A stretch of DNA of 64,000 nt, from positions 62,001 to 126,000 of the forward strand of contig JAFEAJ010000026.1 of NCBI GenBank assembly GCA_018266455.1, read 5' to 3'. This DNA is from Bacteroidota bacterium (GTDB taxonomy: Bacteria > Bacteroidota > Bacteroidia > Chitinophagales > Chitinophagaceae). Positions 36,678-44,904 of this stretch are shown here, piece after piece. The translations under genes were made by a program, and so were the position numbers. Under the pieces are notes generated by a model. It did not search any database and was not told the origin of the DNA. It saw only the letters and a program-made list of their open reading frames with translations. Position 1 is the stretch's first letter, and each line of letters begins with the position of its first letter.

Positions 36678-37388
36678 GTGAAAAAAATAATAATCCCTCT
36701 TTTGCTGGCTTTTGCCTTTCAAAGATTACCTGCTCAATTCAATGGCATTCTTTATTATGAAAATGATTATTCAGATAAATGGTTTGGCACAAAGGGCAAA
36801 GTGCTCACCACCATTTATGAATCCGGTCCTCATGCCAGGATAGAATCGAGAGATACCTCTTTTTCCGGAAAAGGCGTAACCACTCAAAACCCACTCCTCA
36901 TTGATTTAAGCAAGGGCACAATAACACATTTGATTCCTAAAGCACATAGAGCAATGGTTGTTAGTATAAGCGCCTGGGAGAAAATGAACCAAAAAGCAAA
37001 TGACGAAGCCCATGCAGTTTATGATTTAGAAAATGCAGGGCAAGAAAAAATAGGCCAGTTTAGTTGCGCTCATTTTGTGCTGACAAAGAGCTATGCAAAA
37101 TTAAAAACACTTAAACCTGCGCACTACGATATTTGGATTACAAAAGACCTGGGCAGCAGCAATATCAGGTATATAGGCGGATATCTATATTTATATGGCG
37201 GGATGGACTTGTACACAAAATTAGCAAATGCAGGCGGAAATGGTGTTGTGGTAAAATGGCAGTTTCAGGAAACGGGATCCTCAGCAACAACATGTATGCT
37301 GATGAGCTATAAAAAGGAAAGCCTTCCGGCTACTTTATTCAGTACTCCAGCAAATTATACCATTGTTAATGCACCAAACTTTCCTTAA
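36678..37388 (+). CDS. DUF4412-like secreted protein
   Basis: The likely start is a GTG (36678) giving VKKIIIPLLLAFAFQRLPAQ as signal peptide. The mature part has the family plan: a long beta strand region, ISRDT-type substrate-like loops, then IGQFSCAHFVLTKSY, YDIWITKDLGSS and a C-terminal SLPATLFSTPANYTI. The same plan (a Cys-containing 'NCxHA' strand, a 'WxTKD' motif and a final 'FPAxxFxxPxGY') is shared by three leftward lipoproteins at 44010, 44905 and 48004. Bacteroidota proteins of this kind are annotated DUF4412 or GLPGLI-like and have no known role. This copy has no LytTR-type site in front. Confidence 0.75.
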   Translation: MKKIIIPLLLAFAFQRLPAQFNGILYYENDYSDKWFGTKGKVLTTIYESGPHARIESRDTSFSGKGVTTQNPLLIDLSKGTITHLIPKAHRAMVVSISAWEKMNQKANDEAHAVYDLENAGQEKIGQFSCAHFVLTKSYAKLKTLKPAHYDIWITKDLGSSNIRYIGGYLYLYGGMDLYTKLANAGGNGVVVKWQFQETGSSATTCMLMSYKKESLPATLFSTPANYTIVNAPNFP

Positions 37389-37559
37389 AAAACAATAAAA
37401 CAAATCAGGATCTAAAACCTATCGCCAACTAAAATATTTATTTTGAAAAACCACATTCTGTTTATTGCTGCAACTGTAGTCATAGTTTAATATTGATGCT
37501 TTAAGAAAGGAGACAACCGGGAATAAGACACCAGTAGAATATATAGTTCAGTTCAATAA

Positions 37560-39107
37560 ATGATTTCATCTTTCGGGAAAGATAAATCTTTGAATAGTCC
37601 TAATTTTATAAAACAATTTATTGAATTGAAAATTGCCTTATTCAATATTGTTTTTTTGTGCATGAAAATGGGACTTTTTGCACAGGCTTTCCCGGATATA
37701 AAATTCAACAGGCTGACTGAGAATGACGGGCTTTCAAGCACCAGTGTTACCAGTGTTACGCAAGATAAAAATGGCGTTATATGGGCCGGAACGAATAATG
37801 GGTTGAACCGTTTTGATGGATATGGATTTGCAAAATTTTATGCCAATCCTTATGATTCAAATTCTATTAATGCCAATGAGATTGCAGGAATTTATAGCGA
37901 TCATCAGGACAATCTTTGGATTATGACTTCAGCAGGGATTTGCCGTTTCAATGCGATCACTCAAAAAGCTACCGGGTTCAAAACCGATACCAACAGTCCT
38001 GCACCTTTCCGGATTTACGAAGGCTCCAATATATGGTTTGATAAAGGGCAACAGTATCCTTATATTGTTTCTCCATCTGCATTGTATCATTTTACCGGCT
38101 ACAAACAGTACCAGACCATATCCACAGGCTTTACGCCTTTTTCTTATAAAGGATTTTCTTTTTCATCTTATTCCAAAATTGTTGAAGATAAGAATGGGCA
38201 ATTATGGGCTTTCAGACAGAATAAAATTTTCAAAATAAATGAAAATTCAAAAAAAGTTGAGAAAGAATTCGATTGCCCTAAGCCGGAGATGAACATCTTT
38301 GATGTGGTATTCGACAGTTACAACTGTTGCTGGGTAAGCAACTGGTCGAATGTACTGTATCGGTTCGATCCTGAAAAAAATTCATGGAACGAATTTTCTT
38401 TGGGAAACACTGTAAAATCTATCATAAAAAATGGAGTGGAATGGAAATGGAATGGCAGGAAATTTTTGGTTTTTTCAATTGGCGATCCAGGGCTATTGTT
38501 TATTGATGTAGCAACTTTAAAAACGCACGTTTATCCTATTATTGGAAAAGTTGGCAACATCAATGCTCCTTTTGTTGACAGGCAAAATATTTTATGGGCG
38601 CCCACATCTGATGGCTTATATTATTGCGCGCCCTCAAATCAACTCTTTGATTTGATTCCTGTTAATGCAACTTTAAACAGCAGGGAAGATTCAGCGTATG
38701 AGTGTATCATTTATGATATGAGCGAGGAAAAAAGTGGTTATTGGATTTCACGAAGGTACGATGGCGGCATACTCAATTACGACCGAAATTGGAAATTAGA
38801 AAAGTCCTGGCCGTCTGTGGTGGAAGGCTTTGGGCCTGCCTTTGATGGCCAACTCTCTACCATCAAGGATGGATATGATTTTAAACAAATGGGGAACCTG
38901 GTGTTCGTAACCACCGAATGGGGAATGTTAACGATTAATTTATCAACGTGGGAAAGAAAAATTTATCAATGTCCATGGACCAGAAGCATCATGCGGCTCC
39001 GCACTATTGTTCCCGAAAATAACCAAAAATGGTGGGTGCGATCTTACGATCAGGGTGTATTTTATTCAACCCTACAACGTTTCAATTTACCCGCCATTAC
39101 AATGTAG
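37560..39107 (+). CDS. Beta-propeller LytS-type sensor kinase, 5' part (frameshifted gene)
   Basis: The N-terminal part of one sensor kinase. A hydrophobic start (FIELKIALFNIVFLCMKMGL) leads into periplasmic two-component-regulator propeller repeats (GVIWAGTNNGLNRFDGY, NLWIMTSAGICRFN, ILWAPTSDGLYYC). The frame ends at 39107, but the protein continues in another frame from 39029 (next entry). The break is a T run at 39060-39063: adding one T restores ...GVFLFNPTTFQFTRHY. The gene is thus either inactivated, read by frameshifting, or mis-sequenced. The sensor is expected to bind an extracellular ligand, perhaps a polysaccharide, by analogy with hybrid two-component systems. Confidence 0.85.
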   Translation: MISSFGKDKSLNSPNFIKQFIELKIALFNIVFLCMKMGLFAQAFPDIKFNRLTENDGLSSTSVTSVTQDKNGVIWAGTNNGLNRFDGYGFAKFYANPYDSNSINANEIAGIYSDHQDNLWIMTSAGICRFNAITQKATGFKTDTNSPAPFRIYEGSNIWFDKGQQYPYIVSPSALYHFTGYKQYQTISTGFTPFSYKGFSFSSYSKIVEDKNGQLWAFRQNKIFKINENSKKVEKEFDCPKPEMNIFDVVFDSYNCCWVSNWSNVLYRFDPEKNSWNEFSLGNTVKSIIKNGVEWKWNGRKFLVFSIGDPGLLFIDVATLKTHVYPIIGKVGNINAPFVDRQNILWAPTSDGLYYCAPSNQLFDLIPVNATLNSREDSAYECIIYDMSEEKSGYWISRRYDGGILNYDRNWKLEKSWPSVVEGFGPAFDGQLSTIKDGYDFKQMGNLVFVTTEWGMLTINLSTWERKIYQCPWTRSIMRLRTIVPENNQKWWVRSYDQGVFYSTLQRFNLPAITM

Positions 39108-40714
39108 GTAAAAGCCTTGCCACCGGGAACAACCCAAGCGCCAATTACCTAATCCGCGATAAGAAAGGAAGAATATTTGAATCGACGAATGCCGGGCTTT
39201 ATCAGTACAATAATGAAAAGGATACTTTTCTTCGTGTAGATCCAAAAGGCAGTTTGGTTTTTGGCGCATCTTTAATGGGAATGGCGGAGGACAATGATGG
39301 CCTGATCTGGATTGGTACGGATAACGGGCTTATTGCGTTTGATCCAGATTCGGACAGAGTAGTAAAGAGTTATACAGAAAGCAACCGGATTGGGCAGGTA
39401 CAAAGAATCACGGTAGATAGCAGCCAAAATGTTTGGTTCAACAGCATTGGTGGCTATTGGTGCTGGCTCAGAAACCGGGATAAGGTCATTCAATTCAAAT
39501 GCAGCCAGGGATTGCCTTACAATGATGGCGGCATGCTCTATACCACTTCCGATGGAAGCGTATATGCCGGCGGCAACGGTGCAGTAGTCCGGTTCTATCC
39601 AAAGCGATTAATGAATTATTCCATTGTATCTGAAACAAAAATCATCGAAGCCTTTGTGAATGATTCGTTGATGTTGTTTGGAAGAAACGCCTCTGGCGAA
39701 AAAAAATTGATACTGGAACCCCGGGAAAACAACCTGCAGGTAAATTTTGATGTAACCAATTACGACCAGTTAGACAACAACCTCTACTTCTATCAACTAC
39801 AACCCGGACAAACGGAATGGCGGCAAATTGAAAATGGAAAATTGTCATTCAACAACCTGGCTCCGGGCGATTACATACTATCAGTAAGGGGTGGTAATAA
39901 ATTAACTGGGGGTTTTACCAATACGGATGTCCTGATATTTTCAATCAAACCACATTGGTTTCAAAGCTGGTGGTTTGTTTTGCTGTGCGCCCTTTGCCTA
40001 TGCGCTGTAATATATTATATCGTCATGCGCCGGATACGGAACATCAGGAAAGAAGCTTCATTCAGACAAAAAATTGCAGAAACAGAAATGATGGCGCTGC
40101 GCTCACAGATGAACCCGCATTTTATTTTTAACAGCCTGAACGGAATTGAATATTTTATTTTGCAAAACCAGAAAAGGAACGCAAGTGTTTATCTCAATAA
40201 ATTTGCAAGCCTTATCAGGATCATTCTTTCAAACAGCAGGAAAGATGTGGTGCCCTTTGCAGAAGATATGCAAACCATCAGGCTATATCTTGACCTGGAA
40301 CTATTGAGGTTTAACCACAACTTTCGGTACGTTACGGACATTGACCAGCCCTTGCTGGATGCTGATTATGCAGTACTTCCTTTATTGATACAACCATTTG
40401 TTGAGAATGCCATTATTCATGGATTTGCATATAGTGACAGAAAGGATCTTCAACTAAAAATATCGGCTTTGCTCAGAGGTGAATATATTATTTATACAAT
40501 CGAAGACAATGGCGTAGGCAGAAAAAAATCGGCTGATTATAATTCGTTGAATAAGCCCAATCACATTAGCATGGGCCTGCAGATAACACAACAACGCATC
40601 AGCATTTTTAATGAACAGCACCTGGCAAATAGTATGATGCATATTGAAGACCTGTATGATGATAACCATCAACCATGCGGTACAAGAGTAACGGTAAAAA
40701 TAAAAACAATTTAA
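39029..40714 (+). CDS. Beta-propeller LytS-type sensor kinase, 3' part (frameshifted gene)
   Basis: Continues the propeller (LIWIGTDNGLIAFDPDSD, NVWFNSIGG). It then has a Y_Y_Y domain (NNLQVNFDVTNYDQLDNN), one membrane helix (WWFVLLCALCLCAVIYYIV), and a LytS-type kinase with the His in QMNPHFIFNSLNGIEYFI and an ATP-binding part (LIQPFVENAIIHGF, EDNGVGRKKS). The start at 39029 is only the first ATG of the shifted frame; the true protein begins at 37560. The kinase end is nearly a copy of that of the next gene. Together with that gene and the LytTR regulator it forms one operon (spacer about 20 bases). Confidence 0.85.
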   Translation: MVGAILRSGCILFNPTTFQFTRHYNVGKSLATGNNPSANYLIRDKKGRIFESTNAGLYQYNNEKDTFLRVDPKGSLVFGASLMGMAEDNDGLIWIGTDNGLIAFDPDSDRVVKSYTESNRIGQVQRITVDSSQNVWFNSIGGYWCWLRNRDKVIQFKCSQGLPYNDGGMLYTTSDGSVYAGGNGAVVRFYPKRLMNYSIVSETKIIEAFVNDSLMLFGRNASGEKKLILEPRENNLQVNFDVTNYDQLDNNLYFYQLQPGQTEWRQIENGKLSFNNLAPGDYILSVRGGNKLTGGFTNTDVLIFSIKPHWFQSWWFVLLCALCLCAVIYYIVMRRIRNIRKEASFRQKIAETEMMALRSQMNPHFIFNSLNGIEYFILQNQKRNASVYLNKFASLIRIILSNSRKDVVPFAEDMQTIRLYLDLELLRFNHNFRYVTDIDQPLLDADYAVLPLLIQPFVENAIIHGFAYSDRKDLQLKISALLRGEYIIYTIEDNGVGRKKSADYNSLNKPNHISMGLQITQQRISIFNEQHLANSMMHIEDLYDDNHQPCGTRVTVKIKTI

Positions 40715-40734
40715 GATGACGAACTTGCATTTAT

Positions 40735-42813
40735 ATGACAACAATCCTTAAACGATATTTATTTTTTCTCATAATGCTTGCCTGGTTTATGCCAATGTAT
40801 GGCAATGCACAGCCAGGTGATATGCCTGTGTCATTCCCGCTGGCCTATTATAACCTAAAGTCTGATACGGCACGTATGAAGTTTTTAGTGAAATCAATCA
40901 ATGATTCTCTCTATGGTGGGCAACTTCATTCGGTGTACGCATTGGCAAGCAAAGGATTGGAAATGGCCATAGAAAACCATGTAGATTCCATGAAAGGAAT
41001 TTTTTACTTCTACATTGCGAAAGCATTTACTTATGAATATAACAAGCCGGACAGTGCTATATTTTATTACAAAAAAGTGTTTCCCTATTTCAACGACAAA
41101 CTGAGTTACTACAACCTTATTTCAGTCAGAGAAATCATGATAGGGTTTCTTCACTTGGATAAAAAAGATTCTGCCTTTGCTTATCTCGATTCATTGCATA
41201 ACCGATTGGATACCTTATCCCTCACCAATCCCCGCCGTTACAGCATTTCGTCGGATATGGCTACCGTGTATGAATATTATGGCATGTTCAAAACCGCTAT
41301 TGCGCTGTATAAAAATTCCATTGACGGAAAGCGAAAGGCAGGTTTCCCGAAGAGTGTGGGTCTTCCAATGGCTAACCTTGCTGAGTTGTATGATGAATCG
41401 GGAGATGATACCAATGCCGTAAAATATGCACGGGAAGCTTTAGGATATTTAGCAGGAAATAATATGCCCTATAAAGGAACTGCATCTAACCTCTCGGTTT
41501 ACTATAGCAATCTGAATCGAATTGATTCGGCGCTTTTCTTCAACAGACAGTCCGACTCTGTAGCAAGGCTCATGCACGACGATGCTCAGTTATATATTAC
41601 TAATCCACTAAACTATGTTGATATTTTATGTGCCGAAAAAAAATTTGAAGAAGCAAAAAAAGTACTTGGTTCGGTAAAAGCATGGATGGAGAAACTTGGA
41701 GATAAAGCAGATAAGGTAAGATATTTAATATCTTCAGCCACCATTGATACGGGAATGCACCGGTTGGTGCCTGCAGCGGCTACACTTCAGAAGGCTTTGA
41801 AAATTGCTAAAGCATCGGGACAGCAGGTGTACATTGTTTTAATATTGCAAAATCTGGCTGATGTATATTCAAAGCTGAATAACTTCCCCAGAGCATATCA
41901 ATACCAACGGGAGTTTATGCTGCAGAAAGATTCACTCACTAATGACGAAACAAAATCAAGGCTGGCAGATTTTGACGTCATGTATAAAACCCAGCAGAAA
42001 GATGAATCCATAGCCTTACTAAAGAAGAATAATGATATTAAAGAGATTCAGTTGAAGAACAGCAGGAAAATGAATGGGCTTTATCTTGGCGGGTTTGTGT
42101 TTTTGCTTGCTGCAACAAGTATCATTTTTTATCAATGGAACAAGAGGCAAAAGGTTCAATCGCAAAAAACAAAAGCAGAATTACAAATGCAACTATTGCG
42201 ATCGCAGATGAATCCACATTTTATCTTCAATAGTTTAAACGGGATTGAATATTTTATTTTGCAAAATGAAAAACGGCAGGCAAGCGTTTACCTGAATAAA
42301 TTTGCAAGCCTGATAAGAATTATACTTATCAACAGCCGGCAGGATGTGGTGGTTTTTGCAGATGATATTCAAACGATAAAACTTTATATAGACCTGGAGC
42401 TTTTGAGGTTCAATCATGGCTTCTGTTATTTTACAGATATTGATCAGGTTTTGTTGGACAACGATTATCGCGTACCGCCTTTATTGATTCAGCCCTTTGT
42501 GGAAAATGCAATCATCCATGGATTTGGCTACAGCGATAAAAAAAACCTGATACTAAAAATAGCTGTATTGCAAAGAGGTGAATATATCGTGTACACTATT
42601 GAAGACAACGGTGTAGGCCGAACGAAAGCCGGGTCGTTCAATGCAATGAATAAACCAAATCATACAAGCCTCGGGTTACAAATTACAAAACAGCGCATAG
42701 ATGTTTTTAATGAGCAACATCATTCACAAAGCAGGGTGGACATTGAAGATTTGTATGATGCCAATCAACAACCGGCAGGCACCAGGGTAACTGTAAAAGT
42801 GAAATCAATATAG
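40735..42813 (+). CDS. TPR-containing LytS-type sensor kinase
   Basis: A signal or anchor segment (KRYLFFLIMLAWFMPMYGNA), then a helical, TPR-like periplasmic region of about 400 residues (AVKYAREALGYLAGN, YSKLNNFPRAYQYQREFML). A membrane helix at about 445-465 (GLYLGGFVFLLAATSIIFYQ) follows, and then the LytS-type kinase with MNPHFIFNSLNGIEYFI (His at about 494), LIQPFVENAIIHGF and EDNGVGRTKA. Most positions of the kinase domain are identical to the preceding gene, so one arose by duplication, with different sensors. It ends one base before the response regulator start. Confidence 0.9.
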   Translation: MTTILKRYLFFLIMLAWFMPMYGNAQPGDMPVSFPLAYYNLKSDTARMKFLVKSINDSLYGGQLHSVYALASKGLEMAIENHVDSMKGIFYFYIAKAFTYEYNKPDSAIFYYKKVFPYFNDKLSYYNLISVREIMIGFLHLDKKDSAFAYLDSLHNRLDTLSLTNPRRYSISSDMATVYEYYGMFKTAIALYKNSIDGKRKAGFPKSVGLPMANLAELYDESGDDTNAVKYAREALGYLAGNNMPYKGTASNLSVYYSNLNRIDSALFFNRQSDSVARLMHDDAQLYITNPLNYVDILCAEKKFEEAKKVLGSVKAWMEKLGDKADKVRYLISSATIDTGMHRLVPAAATLQKALKIAKASGQQVYIVLILQNLADVYSKLNNFPRAYQYQREFMLQKDSLTNDETKSRLADFDVMYKTQQKDESIALLKKNNDIKEIQLKNSRKMNGLYLGGFVFLLAATSIIFYQWNKRQKVQSQKTKAELQMQLLRSQMNPHFIFNSLNGIEYFILQNEKRQASVYLNKFASLIRIILINSRQDVVVFADDIQTIKLYIDLELLRFNHGFCYFTDIDQVLLDNDYRVPPLLIQPFVENAIIHGFGYSDKKNLILKIAVLQRGEYIVYTIEDNGVGRTKAGSFNAMNKPNHTSLGLQITKQRIDVFNEQHHSQSRVDIEDLYDANQQPAGTRVTVKVKSI

Positions 42814-42814
42814 C

Positions 42815-43570
42815 ATGAGCATCCAGAATATAAAAGCCATATTAATAGACGATGAGCTGACCAGTTTAAAAAACCTGAAGCAGAAGATAGACGAATTTTG
42901 TAAACAAATAGTTGTAATAGGCGCTTTTGATAAGCCGGAAGAAGCTATTCCAGCGATTAGGGATTTAATGCCTGACGTGTTATTCCTCGACATAGAAATG
43001 CCTAAAATGAATGGATTCAGGATGCTTGAACAATTGGGGGATTACAATGCTGAGATTATTTTTACGACTGCCTATAACCATTATGCGATCGATGCGCTTA
43101 GGGTCAGCGCGTTTGATTATTTAGTAAAACCAGTTGCAATTGAAGACCTGGAAAATACGGTAAAAAGACTGCTTGCAAAAAAGGAGATGCACACCCGGGA
43201 GCGCATGCACGTTCTAAAACAATCTATCAATCAGGAAAAGAGCCAGGAAAATAAAATCGCCGTGCCACTCACAGACGGCCTTGAATTTATTGTAATAAAA
43301 GACATTGTCCGCATCGAATCAAGCGCGGGTTATTCGCGTATTTTTCTGATGAAAGGTCAGCCAATCCTGGTAACCAAATTGCTCAAAGACTTTGAAGATA
43401 TGTTAACCCCTTATCATTTTTTTCGGGTGCATAATAGCCATTTGATCAATTTAAAGTATATCAAAAAATACCTTCGTGGTATTGGAGGCCAGGTGCTTCT
43501 TGAAAATGGCGACATCATTGATGTATCCCGAAGAAAAAAAGATGAATTTATCAATTTGATTCACATGTAG
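42815..43570 (+). CDS. LytTR-family response regulator
   Basis: A receiver domain (acidic pair D12, D13; phospho-acceptor D59 in VLFLDIEMPKMNG; K105 in DYLVKPVA) is joined to a LytTR DNA-binding domain from about residue 148 (IAVPLTDGLEFIVIKDIVRI, YHFFRVHNSHLINLKYI). It is the only regulator in the operon with the two LytS-type kinases, so both probably signal through it. LytTR proteins bind paired 9-base repeats spaced by 12. Four such pairs lie in the promoters of the facing lipoprotein genes (44824-50523), which are therefore the best candidate targets. Confidence 0.93.
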   Translation: MSIQNIKAILIDDELTSLKNLKQKIDEFCKQIVVIGAFDKPEEAIPAIRDLMPDVLFLDIEMPKMNGFRMLEQLGDYNAEIIFTTAYNHYAIDALRVSAFDYLVKPVAIEDLENTVKRLLAKKEMHTRERMHVLKQSINQEKSQENKIAVPLTDGLEFIVIKDIVRIESSAGYSRIFLMKGQPILVTKLLKDFEDMLTPYHFFRVHNSHLINLKYIKKYLRGIGGQVLLENGDIIDVSRRKKDEFINLIHM

Positions 43571-43588
43571 AAATCAGCCTGAAAAATT

Positions 43589-43771
43589 TCACTGAACTTT
43601 CAGTTTGCCGTTTTCGATGATGTTCACGGCACTCTCCACTGGCTTTTGCCAACTGCATTTTAACCTATGGACTTTTAAGCCATAGTCTATCAAGTGAACG
43701 AGCGTGATGTAGCTCATGTGTGGTAATATTAAAATCAGTTCATACTGAAAACGATTGATATTGCAATGCAC
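43589..43771 (-). CDS. Small open frame of doubtful status, 60 codons
   Basis: It starts MHCNINRFQYELILILPHMS and ends VESAVNIIENGKLKVQ. The sequence looks protein-like, but I do not recognise it. It may be a short gene, the remains of a longer one, or chance. It converges with the LytTR gene, with an 18-base gap. Confidence 0.25.
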   Translation of the reverse strand: MHCNINRFQYELILILPHMSYITLVHLIDYGLKVHRLKCSWQKPVESAVNIIENGKLKVQ

Positions 43772-43869
43772 GATGCCTGGCGCGTTAATTATTAGCAGCG
43801 TTTCGACCCTGCATATGGTTTTATTATTCTTGGGAAGGGCTTACTTCAAATGCAATCTTTCTGTCTTAT

Positions 43870-43893
43870 CGGGGCCTGACGCCGCCGACCCCG
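43870..43893. other. GC-rich hairpin in a gene-poor gap
   Basis: CGGGG (43870-43874) pairs with CCCCG (43889-43893), and the flanking bases allow an alternative GACGC/GGCGTC pairing. The G+C-rich patch stands out from its A/T-rich surroundings. No T run follows, so it is not a typical terminator. The remainder of 43772-43905 shows nothing recognisable. Confidence 0.25.
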
Positions 43894-43905
43894 CGTCTTT
43901 TACAA

Positions 43906-43971
43906 TTACAAATCTGTCCTAAGATTGGGGTACATCAACTTACGCTGTTTGTTTAATTGTTGAAAGTTCAT
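43906..43971 (-). pseudogene. Stub copy of the four-helix membrane protein gene
   Basis: Twenty-one codons starting MNFQQLNKQRK repeat the start of the 49404-49913 protein (MNFQQLHKQRK), and the upstream bases (ATTATGAACTTTCAACAATT) match too. After residue 11 the likeness ends and a stop follows (LMYPNLRTDL). This is a truncated duplicate lying just beyond the DUF4412-like gene at 44010, as if a duplicated cassette had been cut off. Confidence 0.6.
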
Positions 43972-44009
43972 AATGATTGTTTTTAAGTTCTAAATTTTTT
44001 TTATGAAAA

Positions 44010-44783
44010 TCAAAAACCCGCAGTTTGTTTATAGCCCGATGGCACTTCAAACATAGCGGCCGGAAAATTATCATGGCTTATTTTATTAAGCTGCGAAACA
44101 ACGGTAACGGCCTTTCCGTGTGATTGAAATTTTGCAGGAAAACCCACACAACCCATTTGCTCCAGTTGATTGGCTACATTGGCATTGTATGCCAGGCCCA
44201 TTCCTTTTGCAAAACTTTTTTGCATGACAGCCGGCATCGGAATATCTTTCGTCATCCACACATCTATCGTGTCTTCGCTATTCAAAAAACTTTTAACACC
44301 GGAAAAATTCATCGTTTTTAAGATTTGTGCATGTACACAGTTCAGGCCTTGTATGCTTTCACTGCCTATTTTTGAAACAGTATATTTGGTATGCTCGTCT
44401 AAAATATCACCGCCTCTGGCAGCCGTATCTATTTTATTGATGCTGTATGTTTTTGCGCTGTCGTCTATCAGTATAGATTGTGTAGGCTTACTTACATCAG
44501 AAATGCCAATCATAATCAAAGATGGCTTACCTTGCTCAATCTTATACATTTCTATCCTGGCTTTGCCGTTGTGAGACAGATATATTTTTTGAAGCATATC
44601 CATTTTGATGTTTTTACTGGTTGTTTTCATACTGGATTCTAAATAAGTATCGCTACCTGAGCCGCCGGAGGTGGTTAATGTCGCACCGGAACCGTTTTGC
44701 TTATCATTATTGTTATTGCCGGAACAGGAACAAAACAACGAAGTTGACAGGAGAATTGCGGAAAATAATTTTAAGTATTTCAT
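44010..44783 (-). CDS. DUF4412-like lipoprotein
   Basis: A lipobox (STSLFCSC) anchors a protein of 257 residues with a low-complexity linker (NNNNDKQNGSG) and then the DUF4412-like plan: YLESSMKTTSKNIKMDML, IGSESIQGLNCVHAQILK, IDVWMTKDIPMPAVM, and a C-terminal FPAAMFEVPSGYKQT. The role is unknown; a surface or periplasmic place is likely. A LytTR-type site pair and -7-like box lie 41-111 bases upstream (44824-44894), the only one of the four that serves this gene alone. Confidence 0.8.
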   Translation of the reverse strand: MKYLKLFSAILLSTSLFCSCSGNNNNDKQNGSGATLTTSGGSGSDTYLESSMKTTSKNIKMDMLQKIYLSHNGKARIEMYKIEQGKPSLIMIGISDVSKPTQSILIDDSAKTYSINKIDTAARGGDILDEHTKYTVSKIGSESIQGLNCVHAQILKTMNFSGVKSFLNSEDTIDVWMTKDIPMPAVMQKSFAKGMGLAYNANVANQLEQMGCVGFPAKFQSHGKAVTVVSQLNKISHDNFPAAMFEVPSGYKQTAGF

Positions 44784-44823
44784 AATTTAATTTTTGTTTT
44801 TTAGATAAAGAAGAAGTTCTATT

Positions 44824-44894
44824 TAAAAGTACGTTTGCTGCAAGCGCATCTTTAAAAACAACCGATGAACATACTTTTAAAATCGCTAAACATT
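44824..44894 (-). promoter_or_regulatory. LytTR-type promoter A
   Basis: Read leftward: AATGTTTAG (44886-44894), 12 bases, TATGTTCAT (44865-44873), 33 bases, TACTTTTA (44824-44831). The two 9-mers are 21 bases apart centre to centre, as for LytTR sites, and the last box resembles TAnnTTTG. The transcript would begin near 44817, upstream of the DUF4412-like gene start at 44783. Confidence 0.65.
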
Positions 44895-44904
44895 TGACTG
44901 AGTT

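Noticed and set aside
37443..37559. Lipoprotein-like frame with stops (KNHILFIAATVVIV then CFKKGDNRE) in front of the propeller kinase
   Set aside because: It has several stops and too little sequence to separate decay from chance.
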